A stretch of DNA of 64,000 bases from Eutreptiella sp. 'Long Island Sound 2002' (taxonomy: Eukaryota; Euglenozoa; Euglenophyceae; Eutreptiales; Eutreptiaceae), in the NCBI GenBank assembly GCA_964036045.1, contig OZ038390.1, forward strand, positions 33,854,819 through 33,918,818, read 5' to 3'. The position numbers and the translations under genes are program-made. Shown here piece by piece: positions 1-9,157 of the stretch (within the stretch, counting starts at the first letter, position 1; the number at the start of each line of letters is the position of its first letter). The notes under the pieces were generated by a model. That model did no database searches and was not told the DNA's origin. It worked only from the letters and a program-made list of their open reading frames with translations.

Positions 1-315
1 ACCCAACGGACCTGGGGGATCCCCACGGACCGATGGGTGTGGGTGGTCATGCTGCGCCCCCAGCAGAGGGAAGCCCCCCCAAACCGCAGGGGACCCACCC
101 CCCCACGCCCCAGCACCCTACAACTATGCCCGTACATGGTGGCAGCCCGCCTCATGACGCTGCTGTGGCCGGGCCCCCACACCCCCACCCAAAACTACCC
201 CCACCTCACAGAGGAGGACATGCCCGGCATCCATCGATGCTTCTTCCAGACCCTTGACTACCTCCAGCAAACACACCCGCACGTCCTGGAGCAGATATGG
301 CCACCCCCCGGGTAA
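1..315 (+). CDS. ORF A, C-terminal end (GC-rich element copy 1)
   Basis: This is the last ~100 codons of the first ORF of the GC-rich element, cut by the window start. The TAA stop is at 313-315. It corresponds closely to the end of the ORF A copy at 34,208-35,975. The segment is rich in Pro, His and Trp, with stretches such as YMVAARLM and LTEEDMPGI that look like real protein rather than low-complexity noise. ORF B starts inside its last codons (ATG at 297, another frame), a tight ATG/stop overlap that suggests coupled translation. No known family was recognised. Confidence 0.5.
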   Translation, partial: TQRTWGIPTDRWVWVVMLRPQQREAPPNRRGPTPPRPSTLQLCPYMVAARLMTLLWPGPHTPTQNYPHLTEEDMPGIHRCFFQTLDYLQQTHPHVLEQIWPPPG

Positions 316-1757
316 CCCACGTGCCCGCGCAGCCGAGACAACGCCGCCACGCCAGCACCAGCACGCACGGATCACCAGGGAAAACGCGCGCACACGCCCG
401 ATGCCCGAACCTGCACCCTGGTTCTCGCTACTTACAGGACCCAGCATCATACGCCGCCCCCGAGGCCCAGGACCCTCCGCCGTCTCCCACAGCCCTCTCC
501 TCCGCCTCGGACTCCACAACCTCCACCACCACGACCACCTCATCCACCACCACCACCACGTCCTCATCCAGCACTCCACCCCCCAGGCCGCGGGGGACAC
601 CTCCCAAACGGGCCTCGAAACCCGCCCCCACCGCGAGCAGCCCCGCCGCCGCCAAGGCCCACGCCCCGACGAAGCCCACACCCACGACCCAGCCGACGCC
701 CAAGACCGCCGCCAAACGGCCACCCAAACCCAAGGGTCAACCCGCAGCCAAGCCCAAACCCAAGCCCAAACCCGGCGCCACGACAGCAGCACAAGCCCGG
801 CCCCCCGAGGACGTCCTCTACGACATCCGGCCCCAGCCGTCCGAGGCCCGAAGGCAGCAGCGCCCAGCGCGGCGCCCCCCCACCGTCACCGACGCCACCG
901 CCACCACCTTCATGGCGGAGCGCGCCGCGGCCGAAGCGCGACGCACCTCGTCCCGCCACCTCTCAAAGCCCGCACCCCAGGCCCACGGACCGCTCCCGAC
1001 CAAGCCAGAACGACGCCAGGGTCCACCAGCAGCGTCCCCGCCCCCCTACCGGCCCTCGATGACAGCCCACATGCAACGCATGCCCCACTACCGCCGCCGT
1101 CGCGAATCCCCGCCCAACCCCGAGGCGGAGACCGTACGCGCACACCCGCGGGTCCACATCCGCGTGCACCCCCACTCCCCACGCACCCCCACGGAACAGG
1201 ACTACGAGAAATCCCCCAGGCCCGCCACCGCCGCCGGCCCCCACAACCCCATCACACCCACCCACGCCCACTCCTCCGCCCAAGACCGCAGGCCCGCCCA
1301 GGAACAGTGGTGGCAGCGCTGGACCCACACGCAGCTCTGGGAGCTGCGGAAGTGGGCCCGGGGAGAGCCCTCCCTCGAGGGCCTGGTCCATCGGCCCCGC
1401 AAGGGGTCGGTGGAGAACTGCCGCCTCCGGCCGGCGGGGGGGTGGATGCCGCAGGCCGCATGGGAAGCCATGCTGGCCGATGCGCTCCACCCCCTGGGAG
1501 TCCACCCCCGCAACCTCCCCGCGCCCCAGGACCACCCGTATGTCCTCAGGCGCCTGCGGGAGACCCTCCAGGAAACGCAGCGAGACGGCATCCACCTGTG
1601 GGACATCACCCAAAGCCCAGCCCCGCACGCACACACCCTCTCACCACCCCACAAGCGTCGGCGCACCGACACCGGCGACACCCATAGCACCCCAGGAGCC
1701 CTGCGCGCCACACAACACGACGCGCCTGACCCCCCGGCCAGCGGCGCCGCCATCTAA
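297..1757 (+). CDS. ORF B, unknown protein of GC-rich element (copy 1)
   Basis: 486 codons. The ATG overlaps the end of ORF A. The N-terminal half is Thr/Ser/Pro/Lys-rich, with a run of threonines near residues 75-95 and Lys-Pro repeats near 155-165. The C-terminal ~150 residues are more complex, with a Trp-rich stretch (WWQRWTHTQLWELRKW near residue 340) and a Leu/Arg-rich helical region, so this is probably the folded part. The same frame exists in the inverted copy but is broken there by an extra C near 34,070. A basic, disordered N-terminus followed by a folded domain recalls nucleic-acid-binding ORF1 or gag proteins, but that is inference. No catalytic motif was recognised. Confidence 0.5.
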   Translation: MATPRVTHVPAQPRQRRHASTSTHGSPGKTRAHARCPNLHPGSRYLQDPASYAAPEAQDPPPSPTALSSASDSTTSTTTTTSSTTTTTSSSSTPPPRPRGTPPKRASKPAPTASSPAAAKAHAPTKPTPTTQPTPKTAAKRPPKPKGQPAAKPKPKPKPGATTAAQARPPEDVLYDIRPQPSEARRQQRPARRPPTVTDATATTFMAERAAAEARRTSSRHLSKPAPQAHGPLPTKPERRQGPPAASPPPYRPSMTAHMQRMPHYRRRRESPPNPEAETVRAHPRVHIRVHPHSPRTPTEQDYEKSPRPATAAGPHNPITPTHAHSSAQDRRPAQEQWWQRWTHTQLWELRKWARGEPSLEGLVHRPRKGSVENCRLRPAGGWMPQAAWEAMLADALHPLGVHPRNLPAPQDHPYVLRRLRETLQETQRDGIHLWDITQSPAPHAHTLSPPHKRRRTDTGDTHSTPGALRATQHDAPDPPASGAAI

Positions 1758-2383
1758 CCCAGTTACCCAGCAAACCACCGACACGGGGCGCCACGCCAGG
1801 CCCCGCCCAGAAGTCACCAAACGACCCGGACGCCGAAGGAAGCCAACACACACGACAACGAGCACCACTACGCCCAAAGGCGCCGAACCCAGGCCCGCTA
1901 CCGTGGGCTCCTCTCCACCCTCAGCACGACACACACGTCGCTGGCGTCACTCCTCCGCCGTGCCCCGTCCAACGTAACCGCCCCGCCCCCCCCCCCCTCC
2001 CGCCGCACGTCCCCACGCCGCCCAGCACCCAGCCCCACACACTGCGCCAAAGCATCGCCCTAGTCCGGCTCCTCCACCATCGCGCCACTTGGCACCTCAC
2101 AGTAGACCGCCGTCCTGTGGTCCCGCTCCCCCCGGCACCGCTCCCGGGGCCGCACCCGGCCCACGTCGTGTTCGCCCCCACGTCGCGGGCCGCAGACATC
2201 CTCCCGCTCCTCGCCGCCACCCCTCCCGGGCATCGCATACTGCTTGCCGCCAACCCCTCGGTCCTCAGTGAGGTCCTCATCGGGCACACCGACGGCCTGC
2301 ACGTGCGCCCGCTGCTGCCCAACCTGCACGCTGCGTACGCCCCCGGCACGCCCGTCGACCCCTCCGTGTGGGACTCCCAGTGA
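1758..2383 (+). CDS. Possible ORF C of GC-rich element (copy 1), with in-frame stop and poly-C frameshift
   Basis: After the ORF B TAA the same frame stays open and gives protein-like sequence (for example NEHHYAQRRRTQARYRGLL near 1,857-1,905) up to a C13 run at 1,987-1,999. After the run a different frame carries on with protein-like sequence (SEVLIGHTDGLHVRPLLPN) to a TGA at 2,383. The inverted copy has the same arrangement, ending at 32,178, with a homopolymer of different length. The homopolymer may therefore be a real length variant, an assembly error or a slippage site. Function unknown. The whole call rests on the frame looking coding in both copies. Confidence 0.3.
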
Positions 2384-3900
2384 GGCCACCGGCCACCGGC
2401 CGGCCCGCACGCACCACCCCGCACTCGCCTCGGGCGCACGACCCCGTGGACGCCGCTACCCACACGCCCGGCCCCGCGCAACCGCCTAACCGAGCCAGAA
2501 CCCAAGCACAAATCAAACCCGAGCCACACCCCAAAACCGCTAACCCTTGACTCCTAACCAAGCCCGCCGAGGGAACACCGAAACCACAGCCCACACCCAC
2601 AGCCCACACAGCCGCCTAACCAGCCAGCTCCAGAAGCAAAGAGACACCTCACCAAACCCACCCTGACCCAAGCCTAACCGAGCCGAAGCCCCAACACAAA
2701 TCAAACCCGAGCCACACCCCGAAACCGTCAACCCTTGACTCCTAACCAGGCCCGCTGAGGGAAATACGTAGACACAGCCCACAGCCACAGCCCACACAGC
2801 CGCCTAACCAGCCAGCACCAGAAGCAAAGTGACACCTAACCAAACCCACCCTGACCCATACCCGTGTACATCAGGACGCGCGAGCCGCACCCCTGGGGCG
2901 CGACCGCCGCCACAGCACCGACGACACACGCCAGAGGACACAACGCTATTGCACCGCCGCACCAGCTGCCCGTGCCTGTGCCTGCAGTGTACGCGCGCCC
3001 CTGTTTTTCTCTTTTTTGTTTTTTCTTTTTTTTTTTCCCCCAAATAAAAAAAAAAACAAAAAAAAAACAAGTAAAAAAAAAAAACGAAAATTAGGGGGGG
3101 AGGAAGAGGGACACAACCACCCATGGCACACGCGCACCGCACACAGCACGCACACCGGTGAACAGGAGCCCAGTGGCCCAGGACACCGTACATGCAACAC
3201 AACACACCGAGCGAGCACACCGGTGAACAGGAGCCAGCTGGCCCAGGACACCGCAGACGCACCACAGCAAACCGCGCGGGCACACCGGTGAACAGGAGCC
3301 CAGCGGCCCAGGACACTGCACACACGTAGGGCGGCCGAGGGACAGGAAAGAACCAATACCCCATGGGTCGGACGCACTGGGGCGACCCAGCTGACCCACC
3401 GGGCCAGTGGCAGGAGCGGTACTCCAAGGCCACTGGTCCGAGCCCGGCCAGGCTGCATCGGGGACCATGGCAAACGTCACCCGGAGCCATGGAAGCAACC
3501 GGTGACAGGCGAGCCGGTACACAGTCCAGGAGGGGGTCACCTGCCAAGCAAAGTGGCCCCGCAACTCAAGCCACAAGGGTGAGGCGGTCGTACCGTAGAC
3601 AAGCGGGAGCAATACCCCTTGTGGTGAGAGATACTCCACACGGCTGGGCAGCCCCCCAGAGCTGCCGCACAAAGGAGGGGGCATGTGGCCCTACCCATGG
3701 ACACATGTGGGGACACCCTCCCACCTGGGACACATGGACCGGGTGGCCGCGACAATGCCTTCCCAAGCACATGCGGGAGCGGCTCAAGAGGCACCTGACA
3801 TAGGGCAGTGGGAGGGACAGGACGTCCCCTTGGTAAGACCTTCTTCCTGCAATGTCAAAGGAGGCATCCCGGGCTCTCGAAGATACCTACCTACCTACCT
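2384..3900 (+). repeat. 3' untranslated region of GC-rich element with internal tandem repeats and (CTAC)n tail
   Basis: No coherent ORF was seen here. Visible structure: a ~190-bp unit present about twice (2,480-2,870), sharing the phrase CACAAATCAAACCCGAGCC; a T-rich then A-rich block (3,003-3,085) that could fold back on itself; three 64-66-bp units each starting CACACCGGTGAACAGGAGC (3,151-3,325); and the terminal CTAC repeats. All are mirrored in the inverted copy at 30,677-32,177. Confidence 0.65.
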
Positions 3901-4056
3901 TTGCAGTGACCTGCCGCATCGCGAGTATGCTGCTGGTCCTCCGGGATCTCAGGCATTTGAACAATAGGTGCCGACAGTTGCACCGTCATGGATACCCGCT
4001 TCATGGTGTCTTCTGCATCCTCAACGGAGTCTGAACTCGCTGATCCTGCTTCACTC
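3901..4056 (-). CDS. Host-like ORF, downstream piece (split by RE1)
   Basis: The minus strand from 4,056 down to 3,901 continues the reading frame of 26,953-27,241 once RE1 and its short target duplication are removed: ...GCG GCG AG / T GAA GCA GGA... The predicted peptide is acidic and Ser/Glu-rich (EAGSASSDSVEDAEDTMKR). It runs into AAAG|GTAGGTAGG, which is both the end of the GC-rich element and a plausible splice donor. No family was recognised. It could be a host gene exon or the gag-like start of another element. Confidence 0.4.
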
Positions 4057-4536
4057 TGTAACCGCTGCATAGTGGTTGATCTTTGTTGTAACTGCGAAGC
4101 CTGTAGCCTTGATGCCCCAGGGGTCGTAACGCCCGACACTGCCCCTGATATCTCCGAACCCACATAACCCTCTTCGGACCCATATCCAGCCTCTGGGAGC
4201 GACATATGCGAAGCACTTGTAAGTCCAGTGAACTCCATGGTGGAATATGAAGAGTACGAAAACCCGGTCTACAAAAATGGAGCAGACATAGAATCTCAAT
4301 GCGCATTCATCGCACATAATGACACAACGTGAAATCATTCGAAATAATTTAAATAAATCCGATTGGGAAATCACGAAAGACAAATGCGACTCGACGCGCG
4401 CTCACAGGCGACATCTGGCGGCGCACGGAAAACATGAAATGAAGCGGAAAATTTACTGCACTAATGTACATCTGAGAATCATTGAAATTCTGATCACATC
4501 AGTGTATAATTGGGTGCTGTCACTGCTGCCGTTACA
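4057..4536 (-). repeat. RE1 3' LTR
   Basis: 480 bp, nearly identical to 26,473-26,952. It has TGTAAC/GTTACA terminal inverted repeats. On the minus strand the polypurine tract (plus-strand CTCCCCCTCT, 4,537-4,546) abuts its start. It contains a copy of the ATG and first ~60 codons of the RE1 gag frame, because that frame begins inside the LTR. Confidence 0.9.
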
Positions 4537-4546
4537 CTCCCCCTCT

Positions 4547-5881
4547 GAAAACATACGCCAGTATGTCAGGCTGGGTCAAGTGAAGTGAACGAAACGGCGA
4601 AAGTGACCAAAAACCGACTAATCTAAGGCAAAATGTGTGAAATTGAGCTGAATTGAGCAAAATTGTGCTGAGATCTGTGCTTCGCGATGGCCATCGACTT
4701 GAATGAAACGTATAGGTACCTCAGGGCACACAGAAAAAGCTTCGTTCAAGCTCGAAAATTCGAAAATTGAAAGTCTGAGTGAAGAATGTACATGATGATC
4801 CATGATCCATGATTCATGATGAAATCAGGATCTGACATCCCACTGCCAGAAAACAGAAAACGAGCATCGCCACGTCGTCGAGCGTCAAAAAAATAGGGTA
4901 TCCCTTCATGGAGTCCAAGATATGTGAAACTGGCTGGTGTCATTTGCAGTCATGAGACCAGATGCCAGATTATGGTACAAAATTGGCCTGAATTGGGACC
5001 AAAATCAGTGAATCGCCCACGGATTGAGGGTGGCGAAGTTCACAGCAAGCCAAAATAGGTCCAATTCAATGTCGATGGACACTGTGTGTAGTGTTGAACG
5101 GAAATCCAGTTCTCATTCATAGCCAATCCAGGTCAAATCCTCATGATGATGATGAATCCCATGATGGAAATCCAATCATTTAAAGTAATGATAGCCAAGA
5201 AAACCCAGTGAGAGCAACCACACTGTCAGTATTGTCTCCAGGGCTTCAAGTTTAATCCAGTATGAGCCAGAAGGGGTAATTGACTCGTTATAGTCCCAGA
5301 ATGTATAAGCATCCAATGCTTGGTACTGGGAATTTGCCAAAATTGAGCTGATTCTGAGGCGGATTCCAACACAATCCACAGATGAACAGCGAGTCGACAC
5401 AAGTAAGAACACCATCGTCGTCACTTGGTCTATATAAGCCCTTTGACAGTGGTCGTTTGGAAGAGAAACCAACTGTCTCAATGTAAGAGCTGATGGAAAT
5501 AACATTCTCAGCAGATCCGTCAAACACATGAAATGAATCAGACTCAGTCATGTGCCAGAATCTCTGTAATGAGCGCGAACTCGAACGAGTCCTTCCCAAG
5601 GCGAGTAGAGGGGCCCAGTCGACAGCAAAAGGCGAGAGTGTCGTCGTGGTTGAAGATAATGGCCTTCCGGATCTTCGGATTGTAATCATCTACAATGAAG
5701 CACATGATTCACATGATGACCATGATGAGAATGATGGAAGGAATGACCAGGATGACCCCAGAATGTCCCATCATCTGTCCATCGAACCACATAGACGATG
5801 CGTCAGGACTGTTGTGTCCCCATGCCAAGGGTATATGTCGACCGTAAACCTTCTCGAAAGTTTCGGGGAGTGAAATGCTGA
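4547..5881 (-). other. RE1 3' untranslated region
   Basis: This stretch lies between the pol stop (5,882) and the polypurine tract. It is AT-rich, has frequent GAATTGAGC-like and ATGATGA-like words, and holds no coherent long ORF. It is over 1.3 kb long and has no recognised function beyond carrying 3' processing and packaging signals, which is inferred from position. Confidence 0.6.
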
Positions 5882-8800
5882 TCAGATCTTATCTCGAATA
5901 GATTCTGCCACAATTGGAGCTTCTTCTTGTGCTTGTAAGTCTTCCTTGGTGACACAATCTTTGATCAGCGAGAGCTCTTTGTCAATCTCAGGGTGTTTCT
6001 TCAGGAACTTGATGAAAGTATCCGTATACCCATGGATAAAACTTGAAGCTGGCTCCCGTTTGTCCTCCTCTGGACCGAATCCTTTCCATCTGCACAGAAA
6101 GTACCACTTGTTTCGAGCATTCTTCTTGTAATCAAGAATCTTCTCCAGCTCAAAACTGCTTGTGACCATCTTCCTGTCGCTCAGGTACTTCGAAGTCCAA
6201 TAGAGGGGCTTGAACCTTCCTTTGGGGCAGGGTACTTCGGCCTTCAAACGATCTCGATGTACTTCTTGATTCCTGCCTGGCTCAATCTGAATGTTGAATG
6301 TAGTCTCACTTAGTTGACCACTGACTTGGAATGGGCCATCCCACAAAGGTAACAATTTGTTGTCGTCCTTCAGGGTCTCGTCTGACTTACGAAGCCAAAC
6401 TTGCTGGCCTTTCTCGAAGGGTTTTCCTTGCGTTCTTGACTTATTTTTGAAATTCAACCAATCTGCTTGACTTTCCACTTTGGCTTCGACCCACTTGGAC
6501 TCTAGATCCTTGATCCTCTCAAACCATTGCGAGGCGTTGTAGCACTGCCTTGGATGATACATCACTGGTCCTGGACCCATCTTCTCACGACCAAAAACCA
6601 GCTCATTCGGACTTAATCCAGTGTAATTCTTGGTGCGATGGTATCTTCTCAAGACACAGTAAATTGTCTCCAACCAATTGTAGTCTTTTTCAGTCGCCAG
6701 GAATTTTCTCAGAATGGAGATAAAAATTCTTCCAGCGCGTTCAGCAGGGAGTGCTCGATGGTCGTAGACTCGGGCACGAAGGTGATGAACTCCCAATAGG
6801 GCACACATGTTCTCCCACCAAGTCCCAATGAACTCCTTCCCACTGTCCGTCAGAATTTCACTGGGCACATCCCAGTTACTCATCCACTGACTTGCAGTCC
6901 ACTTGGCAGCCATTTCAGAGGTGAGATGCTTCGTGTTGCAAGGGAGGACCTGGATGTAGCCACTGTGGCGGTCTTGAATTAACAAAACCCCATCGATAGG
7001 CTTCCTCGTGTAGAGACATTCCTCTTGGATTTGTCCCAACTCGAAGACATCCGCCGTCACCTTGTCGAACAACCTCTCAGGAATTGGTAATCCCTTCAGT
7101 AGTCCTTCTGCCTTTTGATTCTTGGGGATGGTCGCCTGACATTGCTTGCATCCTTTGGCAACTCGTTCACAGGCACCCTTGAGGTCCCTTGTGTACACTC
7201 TGTGGCGTAGCTCCTGTTCCAGCACACGAGAATGTGTGTGGGCTGTCTCATTCCGATGCCAATGTTTGACATATTGGTCAATCAGACAATCAGGAACACA
7301 AATCCGTCCTTGCCAAAATAACTTGTCGCCTTGGATTTTGAAATCAGACGTCTCTTCAGAGTCGTAAGGCTTGTCCCCTTTCAACTTGTGGTATACAGAC
7401 CCAAAGAACCTGTCCTCCTTGTACATCTTCGTCCAATCCACATAGAGGAAGGAAGTTTCCTTGTCCTTTTGTTGTGGAGGGAGCGTGGATTTCGCTTTGG
7501 ATCTCGTCAGAGGAAACACATTCAGGAGTGGCAGCGACGACTCAGAGTCAGAGTTAACTCCTGCAGTCTGATCTGCCTTGGTAATCTCCTTGCATCTGAC
7601 CAAATCCACCTTCATCCGATTTTTAATCGAACATTGGAGACAATGTTTCTTGATCAGTGCTTGTTCCTCCTTGTCGAACTCGATCACTTCAGCTTTATCC
7701 GTCGCTGTCCCATGAAAACTCGCGTCAGAGTAAGCCTCTGAGGCTGGGTAGGCCCAGCGACTCAGGGCGTCCGCCACTGTGTTGTAGCGACCCGGAATGT
7801 AAGTCACATGGAGGTCAAATCTGCTGAGAGTTTCAAGCCAACGGCCTCTTCTCCCAGCTGGTCCACCAGGGGTATCCACATGTTCTGTCCTCCAGCTCTC
7901 CAGTGACTTGTGGTCAGTCAGTACCTCAACGCGGTGGCCCAAGATCCAACCTTCATAGCGCCGTAAGGCACAAAGAATTGCGTAGGCTTCTTGTTCCCTT
8001 GGACTCCAATTTCGCTGTCTTGTAGTAAGCTTGCGAGACCAGAAAGCCAGAGGATGATGGTGACCTTCGTCATCGACTTTTTCGATCGTAGCACCAATGG
8101 CGTAACGACTGGCGTCTGTACGAATATAAAAAGGTCTTCCATCCAACCACGGAGTCTTTAATGTAACCACATTTGCCAGTGCTTCCTTGAGACCAGTAAA
8201 GGCTTCTTCACATTCTGGCGTCCACTTGAGCTTGACTTGAGATCCCTTCTTTCCTTCTATTTTGCCAACCTTGAGTAACTCTGTCAATCGACCAGAGAAC
8301 TTGGCGTAGAGAGGAAGGAACTCGTGGTAATAATTGCAGCAGCCTAAAAAGGCACGAAGCTGCGTGATGGTTTTAGGCCTTTCCCATAGCTGCAGAGCAG
8401 CCATTTTTCCTGGGGCTGGTCTTCTTGTCCCATCTTCCAAGACAGAGCCACAAAATTCCACCCTCTGGAGGAACATCTTGCCCTTCTTGGGTCCACACAC
8501 GAGCTTCTCTTGTCGAAGGACTTCGAGAACTTTTCGAACTTGTTCTTCGTGCAACTTCAGGCACTCATCAAAGTTGTTTCCCAACGGCGTGGCAATCAGA
8601 AGGTCGTCAATGTAGATGCTGCAGAATTCTTGTAAATCCAGAGACTTGTGCTTCTGAAATAAAATAGTCTCCATCATCTTCTGGAACATCGACGGCGCAT
8701 TCTTCAGACCCATCGGCAGTACAGTCCACTGGACAGTGCCACAGGGCGTGCACATTGCCGTCAAATGCCTATCCTCCTTTCGAAGGGGCATCTGATGAAA

Positions 8801-9157
8801 GCCATGGCGCAAATCCAACACAGTAAAGAGCTTGCCTTTGGCTCTTGCGGCGATCTCTTTCTCGATTAAAGGAAGAGGATGCGCGTCTGGTACTCTGGCG
8901 GCATTCAGGGCTCTGTAATCCACCACTAGACGCCAAGCATCTATGCTGGATTGGTCAGCAGGTGGGGGTTTTGGCACAGTAAATGGTGCTGAACACCACT
9001 CAGAACTCATGCAGCCCTCCAACCAACCGAACTCATAGAGATTGCGCTCAATAATCTTTCGCAGGGCATCTGCTTTGGTGCCGTGGAGATAGAATGGACG
9101 TTGTTTGTGAACCTTGGAGCCTTCGATTATCTCAATCCTGGCTTCCCCATTTTCACA
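5882..9157 (-). CDS. pol: RE1 pol, C-terminal part: reverse transcriptase, RNase H, integrase, chromodomain
   Basis: This region copies element RNA into DNA and inserts it. In order, the minus-strand frame shows an RT core (RLVVDYRALN; FCSIYIDDLL with the YxDD catalytic pair), an RNase H start (FYIRTDASRYAIG), an integrase HHCC zinc region (HWHRNETAHTH ... CKQC), the integrase catalytic core (VTADVFEL, EILTDSGKEF, and an E in ALPAERAGR), and a C-terminal chromodomain (FLCRWKGFGPEED). The frame continues in register from the methyltransferase-like segment; only a TGA at 9,158-9,160 divides them. The ~1,046 residues after the first in-frame Met and the domain order are typical of chromoviruses. 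The RT-to-chromodomain part itself is intact. Confidence 0.93.
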   Translation of the reverse strand, partial: CENGEARIEIIEGSKVHKQRPFYLHGTKADALRKIIERNLYEFGWLEGCMSSEWCSAPFTVPKPPPADQSSIDAWRLVVDYRALNAARVPDAHPLPLIEKEIAARAKGKLFTVLDLRHGFHQMPLRKEDRHLTAMCTPCGTVQWTVLPMGLKNAPSMFQKMMETILFQKHKSLDLQEFCSIYIDDLLIATPLGNNFDECLKLHEEQVRKVLEVLRQEKLVCGPKKGKMFLQRVEFCGSVLEDGTRRPAPGKMAALQLWERPKTITQLRAFLGCCNYYHEFLPLYAKFSGRLTELLKVGKIEGKKGSQVKLKWTPECEEAFTGLKEALANVVTLKTPWLDGRPFYIRTDASRYAIGATIEKVDDEGHHHPLAFWSRKLTTRQRNWSPREQEAYAILCALRRYEGWILGHRVEVLTDHKSLESWRTEHVDTPGGPAGRRGRWLETLSRFDLHVTYIPGRYNTVADALSRWAYPASEAYSDASFHGTATDKAEVIEFDKEEQALIKKHCLQCSIKNRMKVDLVRCKEITKADQTAGVNSDSESSLPLLNVFPLTRSKAKSTLPPQQKDKETSFLYVDWTKMYKEDRFFGSVYHKLKGDKPYDSEETSDFKIQGDKLFWQGRICVPDCLIDQYVKHWHRNETAHTHSRVLEQELRHRVYTRDLKGACERVAKGCKQCQATIPKNQKAEGLLKGLPIPERLFDKVTADVFELGQIQEECLYTRKPIDGVLLIQDRHSGYIQVLPCNTKHLTSEMAAKWTASQWMSNWDVPSEILTDSGKEFIGTWWENMCALLGVHHLRARVYDHRALPAERAGRIFISILRKFLATEKDYNWLETIYCVLRRYHRTKNYTGLSPNELVFGREKMGPGPVMYHPRQCYNASQWFERIKDLESKWVEAKVESQADWLNFKNKSRTQGKPFEKGQQVWLRKSDETLKDDNKLLPLWDGPFQVSGQLSETTFNIQIEPGRNQEVHRDRLKAEVPCPKGRFKPLYWTSKYLSDRKMVTSSFELEKILDYKKNARNKWYFLCRWKGFGPEEDKREPASSFIHGYTDTFIKFLKKHPEIDKELSLIKDCVTKEDLQAQEEAPIVAESIRDKI

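Larger units (their letters stand above)
1..3900 (+). mobile_element. GC-rich unclassified retroposon, copy 1 (3' part)
   Basis: This GC-rich segment is nearly identical, in inverted orientation, to 30,677-34,522, so both are copies of one mobile element. It starts at the window edge inside ORF A and then carries ORF B and a possible ORF C. A 1.5-kb 3' region follows, with ~190-bp tandem repeats (about 2,480-2,870), a T-rich/A-rich tract (3,003-3,085) and three 64-66-bp repeats (3,151-3,325). It ends in ACCTACCTACCTACCT, a short tandem tail of the kind found at the 3' ends of non-LTR retrotransposons. No reverse transcriptase motif was seen in either copy, so the class is unknown. Both the boundary and the tail agree between the copies. 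Confidence 0.75.

Noticed and set aside
254-1687. Second long plus-strand frame overlapping ORF B
   Set aside because: Composition is Pro/Arg/His-rich as expected for a shifted GC-rich frame; ORF B has the more protein-like sequence and the coupled start.
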